NCBI GenBank assembly: GCA_009702845.1
Contig: WLHG01000001.1
Location: 1 to 41,028, forward strand
DNA length: 41,028 nt
DNA from: Actinomycetota bacterium
GTDB lineage: Bacteria > Actinomycetota > Actinomycetes > Nanopelagicales > Nanopelagicaceae
Reading direction: 5' to 3'
Positions 1 to 6,624 of this stretch are shown in pieces. The translations under genes were made by a program, and so were the position numbers. Each line of letters begins with the position of its first letter. The stretch's first letter is position 1. The notes under the pieces were generated by a model. The model worked only from the letters and a program-made list of their open reading frames with translations, made no database searches and was not told the DNA's origin.

Positions 1-45
1 GCCGCCATGAAAGCTGCCCGCGATCGCTCGCAGGAACTTGCGTGA
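1..45 (+). CDS. 3' end of an unidentified gene (partial)
   Basis: An open frame runs in from the left edge and ends at a TGA at 43-45. Only 14 codons are visible, reading AAMKAARDRSQELA, an alanine- and charge-rich tail that looks like a normal protein C-terminus. Its stop overlaps the GTG start of the next gene in a GTGA arrangement, the kind of translational coupling used throughout this window. The product cannot be identified from so short a piece. Confidence 0.5.
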   Translation, partial: AAMKAARDRSQELA

Positions 46-1229
46 AACGCTTTCTCTCACTGGTTCTAATCTCATCGCTACTGTTTATCCCGTCCACATA
101 CGCTGCACCTTCCAAAATTGCAGTTAAAGCGTTGAAATTAATAACGACAATAAACGCTAGTGAGGATATTTCAGGCTTTGCAGTAAGTGGTAAAACGATC
201 ATTCTCTTTGGTACCGCAGTTGATAGAGCTTTTGCTCGAGCAGTAGATATCAATGGAGTTGAGTTATGGCGTGTTCCACTCGACCCAGATTCACCATCTA
301 TCGCAAGTGTTGGAGCTGTTGACGGGGCTGGGAACATTTGGATTGCAGGTGCAACCTCACTCCTTCGTCCTACCCCAGCACCTTCGGCATCGCTCACCCC
401 AATAAATCCAGATAACGTTGTTAATAGCCCAGATGTATTCAACGCCGAACTAAGCGCCGTTGCACTCTGGAAAATTCCTATAGGAACATCTGTTCCGACT
501 CTCTTTAGCGCACAGCAGAGCACGCCTGTACTGGTTACTGGGATATCCGTGGACAAGAGCGGTGCGTCAATAGTGGGTCTTACTCAAACCCCACAAGGCA
601 GTGCAGGCTTTGTAATTTCGACTAACGACTTGGGCGAGTTTGGTAAGCCGCTTTTAATTGGAGCGAAGTCGACAACGTTAGATGCTGTAGTCCGTCACAG
701 TGATTCAACATTGACAGTTACTGGTTCAAGTGGCGAAACAATCGGTGGTAAGAAATTAGCTGGAGTGATTGACGGCATAATTGTAAAGATTTCGAAAACT
801 AATACCATACTCAAAGTTGTACGCAGCTCTGCAATAAAAGCAGAGCGAAATTGGAATAGCGCAACATCTACTCTTCTACTTGGAGGAAGCGTTACGACAG
901 GCTCAAAGATTGAAAGCGCCGTGACTAAGTTTTCTAGCACCTACACACCAACATGGACTTATCGATTCTTATCAACTGGGCCAGTTTTTACCCTTGGTTC
1001 AACTTATGCCTTCTTTAATTCGACTGGAACTATTGTGCAGTTAAGTAACTGGAAGCCGAAAAAATCTCAGCCCATTCTCTTAACCTTTGATTCTAAAGGG
1101 CTGATTACAAGTGCATATAGTGCGCCCGTTGATCAGAAAGAAGTAATTGGATTGGTTAAAAGTAAGGAGCTGGGAGTTCTATGCATGAGTGTTAACTCAG
1201 AACTTTTCTCAATCTACGCTCTTGCCTAA
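42..1229 (+). CDS. Secreted protein of unknown function, possible beta-propeller
   Basis: I do not recognise this 395-residue protein. It begins with a clear Sec signal peptide: MKR, then a hydrophobic stretch to about residue 18, with a likely signal peptidase I site after STYA (residue 21). The mature part is rich in Ser, Thr, Val and Gly and has no further membrane segment. It contains recurring short strand-like units of the type 'DGAGNIWIAGAT', 'DKSGASIVGLT' and 'LLLGGSVTTG', which suggest a beta-propeller or other all-beta fold. No catalytic motif or cysteine pair stands out. The GTG start overlaps the stop of the upstream gene, so it is probably cotranscribed with it. It converges on the secreted protease-like gene, with the two stop codons abutting. 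An extracellular or periplasm-like location is inferred from the signal peptide; function is unknown. Confidence 0.85.
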   Translation: MKRFLSLVLISSLLFIPSTYAAPSKIAVKALKLITTINASEDISGFAVSGKTIILFGTAVDRAFARAVDINGVELWRVPLDPDSPSIASVGAVDGAGNIWIAGATSLLRPTPAPSASLTPINPDNVVNSPDVFNAELSAVALWKIPIGTSVPTLFSAQQSTPVLVTGISVDKSGASIVGLTQTPQGSAGFVISTNDLGEFGKPLLIGAKSTTLDAVVRHSDSTLTVTGSSGETIGGKKLAGVIDGIIVKISKTNTILKVVRSSAIKAERNWNSATSTLLLGGSVTTGSKIESAVTKFSSTYTPTWTYRFLSTGPVFTLGSTYAFFNSTGTIVQLSNWKPKKSQPILLTFDSKGLITSAYSAPVDQKEVIGLVKSKELGVLCMSVNSELFSIYALA

Positions 1230-3608
1230 TTAAGGTTTTAACAGGGCCAATCTACTTCCGACCGTTGCTAGCAAGTATTTAACCTTATTAACCATTACCC
1301 ACGCGCTTTGCGTGGGCTCATCACCTTGGCTGCTGCGCACCAAGCGAATTGCAGATTGCCCTGCATCACTCTTGCTCGTGTCCAGCGCACACAAGCGATC
1401 CTGGCAGTTAAAGACGATTGTCTTTCCATCGATAGATAAATAGGCACCTGGTGAGCCAAAGTTTTCAGTTGTCATCCTTGAAATAGCAAGCGGGGCACTC
1501 AGCAGAGCCCAGCGGATTTGATCGGGCTTAGGAAAGGAGGCCATTGATGTGGCAAGCCAGGCCGCCATTACATCGCCCTTTACCTTGGAAAGAGCAACGT
1601 CGTAGCCAAAGACCGAGGCCTCATCTGTAGAGACATCAAGGGTTTGGTACGTCCATGCAGTGGGATCATTTCCAATTCGAGTTGCAAGGCGTACTGCACC
1701 AGCAGAGATATCTTTCTTCTGATTTACACTTATAACCGAGTCGTATAAAACATAAGTCTTACTTCCATCAAAGGTTGCCTGTAAGTGAAAACCAACATCA
1801 CCAGTGGATCGACCATCAGTTTTGCGATCGCCATCGACTAACTCATAAATCCACGGTGAAGCTTTCAGTTTAGTTGCACCAAGTAAAATACCTTGGCTCT
1901 CATCACGATAGAAGACCTGCACGCTGTTAGACGTTGCTATGCACGCATTTGTCATGCTTAGGTCGCTGGATGTTCGTACCCGAACTAGATCTTCATAGCT
2001 ATTAACAAGGGGGCCGTCGCCATCGACAACTTCAAACGCAAAGCTTTTCCCATTAAAAACTGCATAACGAAGATCTTTATCTGTGGTGTCACTATAAAAA
2101 ATATGTAGGGTCTGTTTTATCCCGCTGCCATTTACGCATAGTGAGACAGGGCTATTTATCGAATGAGATGTGCGTCCACTCGAACCACCTGCACCGTCAA
2201 CGGTCACTTTCTTCCAGAGTTTGCCATCAAAAGTTGCAAGTTTTAAATCTCCGCTTTTAGTATCGGTATAAGCAATTGCAGGCTTGCCGTTAAATGTTGT
2301 GCTAGCAATTGACTTTCCATCAGCACCGCTATCTAAGACCGTACTCTTCCAGCCAGCTTGCGGAATAATGGCCTTAGTTACCGCAGGCTCAGATACTCCA
2401 AGGGCATTCTTAGCTACAACGGAAAATGTATAAGAGGTACCATTCTTTAATCCTCCTACAAGGATGGGACTGGATAACGCCTGTTTTACAACCCCGGTCT
2501 TAACATTCTTTATTATGTATTCAGTAATCTGAGCGGTGCGTAAGTTAACCGGGGGATCAAATGAAATAAGTGCCGATGAATCGGCAGTAAAAGCCTGAAC
2601 ATTGCGTGGCGATTGAGGCAATCCAACGGCTACTCCCGCCGGTGGTTTAGTGCGCATATCTTGGAGCATGGCGAGAACTAACGGTCCTGGCTCTTTGAAT
2701 ATTTCACCAGGATCTAAATTAGGAGTCATTACTGAATCAAGACCAGACTTAGAAAATGTTGCTTCATCTAAGTGACTAGTTGAAGAGCCAGGTTCGTAGC
2801 TAGAAGGCGTATACAACTTTGGTTTGACCCCACCATTGGCATTGATTCCATTCTGTCCAGACCAAACGAGCGTGGAAGTGAGTGCCAGAGCAAGCTCTTT
2901 TGATGGCGATGGTAAATCTGCCAATCTTTGGTTATCTGGAGTTTGAGCATATGCGTCATAAGGTGTCGGTTGATCAAGGCTAGCAACACCAAAGTTGGTG
3001 TCATATGCATCATTTGATAGGAAACCAATTCCATGAGCTATTTCATGCAAGAAGACGGACTGAAGATCGTACTCTCGCTGCGTAGGCAATCCATCACCAC
3101 GAGTGTTCCAGCCGCCATTTGAATTAACTTGAATAATAATATCTGGATTTGCCTTGTCGAGATCTTTTCCAGCAAGAGCATTAGCAAGGGCTGAGGTATA
3201 CCAAAGCGATTGATCAGGTGCGCCTGCAAAGGATGAGAAGAAATTTACGGGTCTGGCACTTCCAAGAATTCCCCATGAACTAGAACGCCCCCATGATGCA
3301 TCGACTGTGATTGGAACAGTCGATGCGAAGTTAGCAGACCAAACATCAACGGCAGCCTGTACTTCGGTTTTAGCCCAGTCGGGAAAATTATTGTAAGTAA
3401 CAGTGAAAGTTGATTTAGCAACCCCGACGGCATACTTTGGTCGAGGAGTGGTTGTTATTACGGGATTTGTTCCAGCAAACACATGACCCCACTGGGTACC
3501 AGGAACCTCCAAGAAAAGAGCCTGCGCGGAAGGCGCACTAAGAAGGGAGCCAACGAGGGTGGCAATGACAGCCGCAACTCGTAGATGTTTAATGTACTTG
3601 CTCCGCAT
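1230..3608 (-). CDS. Secreted metzincin-like zinc metalloprotease with FN3 and propeller-like domains
   Basis: The protein has 792 residues from the chosen ATG at 3608. Residues 1-30 are a signal peptide ending SAPSAQA. The first half carries HEIAHGIGF at about residues 188-196, an HExxHxxG zinc-binding motif. About 100 residues further on is 'DSVMTPNL', which resembles a metzincin Met-turn. The position where metzincins have a third His or Asp (HExxHxxGxxH/D) is Ser here, so the third ligand is unclear. A fibronectin type III domain spans roughly 333-425. The rest has repeated blocks such as 'DLKLATFDGKLWKKVTVDG' and 'DLRYAVFNGKSFAFEVVDG', suggesting a propeller. TTG at 3626 and GTG at 3620 are alternative starts. 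The ATG is preferred because it begins the signal peptide directly and has TAGTGT 8 nt upstream. Peptidase activity is inferred, substrate unknown. Confidence 0.82.
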   Translation of the reverse strand: MRSKYIKHLRVAAVIATLVGSLLSAPSAQALFLEVPGTQWGHVFAGTNPVITTTPRPKYAVGVAKSTFTVTYNNFPDWAKTEVQAAVDVWSANFASTVPITVDASWGRSSSWGILGSARPVNFFSSFAGAPDQSLWYTSALANALAGKDLDKANPDIIIQVNSNGGWNTRGDGLPTQREYDLQSVFLHEIAHGIGFLSNDAYDTNFGVASLDQPTPYDAYAQTPDNQRLADLPSPSKELALALTSTLVWSGQNGINANGGVKPKLYTPSSYEPGSSTSHLDEATFSKSGLDSVMTPNLDPGEIFKEPGPLVLAMLQDMRTKPPAGVAVGLPQSPRNVQAFTADSSALISFDPPVNLRTAQITEYIIKNVKTGVVKQALSSPILVGGLKNGTSYTFSVVAKNALGVSEPAVTKAIIPQAGWKSTVLDSGADGKSIASTTFNGKPAIAYTDTKSGDLKLATFDGKLWKKVTVDGAGGSSGRTSHSINSPVSLCVNGSGIKQTLHIFYSDTTDKDLRYAVFNGKSFAFEVVDGDGPLVNSYEDLVRVRTSSDLSMTNACIATSNSVQVFYRDESQGILLGATKLKASPWIYELVDGDRKTDGRSTGDVGFHLQATFDGSKTYVLYDSVISVNQKKDISAGAVRLATRIGNDPTAWTYQTLDVSTDEASVFGYDVALSKVKGDVMAAWLATSMASFPKPDQIRWALLSAPLAISRMTTENFGSPGAYLSIDGKTIVFNCQDRLCALDTSKSDAGQSAIRLVRSSQGDEPTQSAWVMVNKVKYLLATVGSRLALLKP

Positions 3609-3616
3609 AAGCGTAA

Positions 3617-3622
3617 ACACTA
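3617..3622 (-). promoter_or_regulatory. Putative -10 element for the secreted metalloprotease
   Basis: On the minus strand TAGTGT lies 8 nt before the ATG at 3608. It matches the actinobacterial TANNNT -10 pattern and would start transcription within a base or two of the start codon. No Shine-Dalgarno sequence is visible. I see no convincing -35. Confidence 0.35.
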
Positions 3623-3643
3623 CCAAGATGAGATGATTTCACC

Positions 3644-3946
3644 ATGGTCGATAGTGCAGATAGAGAGCTTTCTAAGCAAACTGACAGGCTTGCGAGAAGC
3701 ATAGTCACGGTTTTTACCCGCCATGGTTGCCATCTCTGTCATGTTGCTATAGAGCTACTTGAAGGGATGTCGAGTGAATTAGATTTTAGCGTCGAAAAAA
3801 TCTATATCGATGGCAATGAGAGTTTAGAGAAGCTCTATGGTGAGCAGATTCCAGTTATACAGATCGATGGAGCGCACCATGACTTCTTCAGGGTTGATCC
3901 AGAACGCTTTAGATCTTCCCTTGAAAAACATCGTCAGCATCAATAA
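3644..3946 (+). CDS. Glutaredoxin-like thiol protein
   Basis: A 100-residue thioredoxin-fold protein of the DUF836/glutaredoxin-like type. After about 18 residues of polar N-terminus comes the first strand 'IVTVFTRHG', followed by the active-site CHLC (C29 and C32) at the start of a helix. The cis-proline segment 'EQIPVIQIDG' follows near residue 70, as in glutaredoxins. The family reduces disulfides or mixed disulfides in the cytoplasm; in actinobacteria the partner thiol would be mycothiol or thioredoxin, which the sequence does not show. The gene is divergent from the secreted metalloprotease. GATGAT 6 nt before the ATG is a possible -10 for a leaderless message. Its 3' end overlaps the end of the XPB helicase gene by 38 bases in convergent orientation, so the C-terminal dozen residues are antisense to helicase codons. 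Confidence 0.85.
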   Translation: MVDSADRELSKQTDRLARSIVTVFTRHGCHLCHVAIELLEGMSSELDFSVEKIYIDGNESLEKLYGEQIPVIQIDGAHHDFFRVDPERFRSSLEKHRQHQ

Positions 3947-5558
3947 TTTTATAAGAATAACCCTGCTCTGCTAAAAAGCGCTGTCGGTTTTGCGCAAAGT
4001 CCTGATCAATCGTGTCGCGAGAAATTACAGAGTAAAACTTTGCACTTCTACCATCGGATTTTGGACGAAGAATTCTTCCTAGTCGCTGAGCCTCTTCTTG
4101 TCGGCTACCAAATGCACCGGAAACTTGAATTGCAATAGTGGCATCCGGTAAATCAATAGAAAAGTTAGCCACCTTGGAGACAACTAAACAAGTAACCTCA
4201 CCGGTTCTAAACTTATTAAAGAGTATCTCGCGCTCTTTTATCGGAGTGTCACCTTTGATTAAGGGGACGCCGAGTGCTTCAGAGAGTTCATCTAACTGGT
4301 CGATGTACTGGCCAATCACCAAAATTTGTTCTCCAGAATGTTTCTCAACTAAAGCTTCGACAACATTTCTTTTGGTACGAGTTGTTGCACAGGTTCGATA
4401 GCGATTTTCGGGTTCTGCAGTTGCATATAACAATCGCTCGGCCTCTGTTAAGTTAACTCGGACTTCGATACATTCAGCCGGTGCAATGTAACCCTGGGAC
4501 TCAATCTCTTTCCAAGGAACGTCATAGCGTTTTGGTCCGATGAGAGAGAAAACCTCACCCTCCATGCCATCTTCACGCACCAATGTTGCAGTCAAACCTA
4601 AACGACGACGAGATTGAATGTCGGCTGTAAAGCGAAAGATAGGTGCAGGCAGCAGGTGCACTTCGTCATAGATTATTAGACCCCAGTCATGTGTATCAAA
4701 GAGATCTAAATGTGCGTATACGCCATTCTTTTTCTTTGTCATTACCTGATACGTGGCAATGGTTACAGGCCGAATTTCTTTCTTAGCACCGGAGTACTCA
4801 CCAATTTCATCTTCATTCAAAGTTGTGCGCTTTAATAACTCTTCGCGCCACTGACGGGCAGCGATTGTATTTGTAACCAAGATCAAGGTTGTCGCCTTTG
4901 CATGAGCCATTGCAGCCGCACCGACAATAGTTTTGCCCGCACCACACGGGAGCACTACGACTCCTGAGCCACCATGCCAAAAACCCTCCGCAGCTAACTC
5001 CTGATAGGGGCGAATTTTCCAATCCTTTTGAACTAATTCAATTGGGTGGGCTTGACCATCAACGTATCCAGCAAAGTCTTCAGCCGGCCAACCTAAGCGC
5101 AGCAGTGACTGTTTAATTGCTCCACGCTGACTCGGTAGTATCGCGATTGTTTGTGCATCGATTCGCGCACCTAATAAAGGTGCAATCTTGCGGGCTCGAA
5201 TAACCTCTTCCAAAACTGCGGTGTCGGTTGTGACAAGAATCAAACCATGCACCGGATCGGCCTCTAAACGCAGACGACCATAGCGAGACATTGTTTCGGC
5301 AACGTCTATCAAGATTGAGTGCGGAACTGCATAGCGCGAATATTTAATAAGTGTGTCAATTACTTGTTCGGCGTCATGTCCTGCAGCGCGTGCATTCCAG
5401 AGCCCAAGTGGTGTCAATCGATACGTATGAATATGTTCAGGGGAGCGCTCGAGCTCTGCAAATGGTGCAATTGCTCGGCGGCACTCCGTTGAAAGCGGGT
5501 GATCTATGTCGAGTAGAAGTGTTTTATCGCTTTGAACGATTAACGGGCCATCAGTCAT
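3909..5558 (-). CDS. XPB-type DNA repair helicase (superfamily 2)
   Basis: 549 residues, close to the roughly 540 of mycobacterial XPB. The start MTDGPLIVQSDKTLLLDID matches the family N-terminus. Residues 1 to about 150 form the XPB/Ssl2-type N-terminal domain. The helicase core has Walker A PCGAGKT (about 203-209), Walker B DEVH (about 298-301), the 'GLTATLVREDG' motif III region, and motif VI 'QRLGRILRP' (about 489). The family unwinds DNA 3' to 5' and is linked to nucleotide excision repair and fork processing in the cytoplasm. Bacterial XPB is common in actinobacteria. The ATG overlaps the end of the M20 peptidase gene by 8 bases (ATGACTGA), so the two are translationally coupled. The Ercc3/XPB name is sure; the repair pathway is inference from the family. 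Confidence 0.95.
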   Translation of the reverse strand: MTDGPLIVQSDKTLLLDIDHPLSTECRRAIAPFAELERSPEHIHTYRLTPLGLWNARAAGHDAEQVIDTLIKYSRYAVPHSILIDVAETMSRYGRLRLEADPVHGLILVTTDTAVLEEVIRARKIAPLLGARIDAQTIAILPSQRGAIKQSLLRLGWPAEDFAGYVDGQAHPIELVQKDWKIRPYQELAAEGFWHGGSGVVVLPCGAGKTIVGAAAMAHAKATTLILVTNTIAARQWREELLKRTTLNEDEIGEYSGAKKEIRPVTIATYQVMTKKKNGVYAHLDLFDTHDWGLIIYDEVHLLPAPIFRFTADIQSRRRLGLTATLVREDGMEGEVFSLIGPKRYDVPWKEIESQGYIAPAECIEVRVNLTEAERLLYATAEPENRYRTCATTRTKRNVVEALVEKHSGEQILVIGQYIDQLDELSEALGVPLIKGDTPIKEREILFNKFRTGEVTCLVVSKVANFSIDLPDATIAIQVSGAFGSRQEEAQRLGRILRPKSDGRSAKFYSVISRDTIDQDFAQNRQRFLAEQGYSYKIIDADDVFQGKI

Positions 5559-6612
5559 TAAGAATGTCCTTGATGAGTGCGTGCAAAAGCGCGCTGCGGC
5601 TTTCCAAAGTTGTTATGTCTACCCACTCGTGTGGAGCATGTGCTCCATGGCCAACTGCGCCTAAACCATCTAGAACTTGTGCACCGGCCGCGGCGGCAAA
5701 GTTTCCATCACTTGCACCCCCAACTGATGCGTGGCCGAGAGCTGGCATGCCTAGTGATTTGGCAACTTTCTCTGCCCGCTCGTACAAAGCTAGCGTTGAT
5801 GTTGTTTCTAGCGGTGGGCGATTAAATCCTCCAGTGATTTCATATCGCGCCTGCGGATTTACTGCCTTCAAATTTTTAACTGCAGCATCTACCCGTTGAA
5901 GTTCATCCATAGAAAATGAGCGAATATCCACATCTAGCACAGCTAAATCTGGAACAGTGTTAGACGTATTTCCTGAGCGCAACATTGTTGGAACAACAGT
6001 TGTTCCTAACTCTTTGTTTTCAAGGCCTGAGAGAGCAAGGATTGCGTGCGCTATTTCGACAGTTGCGTTAATACCCTTTTCTGGTTCAAGACCTGCATGA
6101 GAGGCCTTGCCATGGATCTTTACCTGATACATCGAAGTGCCTTTACGGCCAGTCTTAACTTTGCCATCTAGCGAGGCTTCAAGAACTAGGACTGCTTTTG
6201 CTTGCGCTGAAATCTCTTTAATGAACTCTTTGCTTGTTGCACTTCCAGTTTCTTCATCACTTGTTGCAACAAGGGCGGCAGAGCCATCGATTCCCTTCAT
6301 TGCAAAAAGAGCTTGAATGAATCCAGCTTTCATATCAAAAATTCCTGGGCCTGTAGCGGCGTTATCTTTAATGCTCCATAAAGGTTGGAAAGATCCCTTT
6401 GGCCAAACGGTATCTAGATGTGCCAGAACAACTACATCTGGTTTTTCTGCGCCCCACCAAAATACTGGGCGACCATTAATCTCACGAATCTGAGCGGGTG
6501 AGCCAAGGACATTATGTGCGATGTCGCTGGCAAGTTTGATTACCGCACGGCAGGCCTCTAAATCATCAGTTGGTGATTCCAACCGTACAAGTTTTTCTAG
6601 CTCAGACAACAT
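5551..6612 (-). CDS. M20 family metallopeptidase (ArgE/DapE/CPG2-like)
   Basis: 353 residues with the M20 di-zinc signature: 'VVLAHLDTVW' (H65 and D67), bridging Asp in 'GIFDMKAG' (D93), the catalytic and ligand acids in 'SDEETGS' (119-124), and a late ligand His in 'GHGAHAPHEW'. The dimerisation ('lid') domain lies roughly between residues 160 and 270. The family removes an N-acyl or C-terminal residue from small peptides or acyl-amino acids in the cytoplasm. The look is closest to carboxypeptidase G2/glutamate carboxypeptidase types rather than DapE, but the substrate cannot be read from sequence. It sits between the XPB helicase and the helicase-associated protein, overlapping the former by 8 bases. 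TAGACT lies 6 nt before its ATG and overlaps the upstream gene's stop, so it may have its own leaderless promoter as well as read-through. Confidence 0.92.
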   Translation of the reverse strand: MLSELEKLVRLESPTDDLEACRAVIKLASDIAHNVLGSPAQIREINGRPVFWWGAEKPDVVVLAHLDTVWPKGSFQPLWSIKDNAATGPGIFDMKAGFIQALFAMKGIDGSAALVATSDEETGSATSKEFIKEISAQAKAVLVLEASLDGKVKTGRKGTSMYQVKIHGKASHAGLEPEKGINATVEIAHAILALSGLENKELGTTVVPTMLRSGNTSNTVPDLAVLDVDIRSFSMDELQRVDAAVKNLKAVNPQARYEITGGFNRPPLETTSTLALYERAEKVAKSLGMPALGHASVGGASDGNFAAAAGAQVLDGLGAVGHGAHAPHEWVDITTLESRSALLHALIKDILND

Positions 6613-6618
6613 GGGATA

Positions 6619-6624
6619 AGTCTA
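6619..6624 (-). promoter_or_regulatory. Putative -10 element overlapping the upstream stop codon (M20 gene)
   Basis: Minus-strand TAGACT is followed by exactly six bases (TATCCC) and then the ATG at 6612. The first three bases of the hexamer are the TAG stop codon of the upstream helicase-associated gene. There is no ribosome-binding site in the 9-base gap, which fits a leaderless transcript starting at the ATG. Confidence 0.4.

Noticed and set aside
5351..5899. A 182-codon plus-strand open frame opposite the XPB and M20 genes
   Set aside because: It lies wholly antisense to two strongly supported genes, has low-complexity residue content and no ribosome-binding site.
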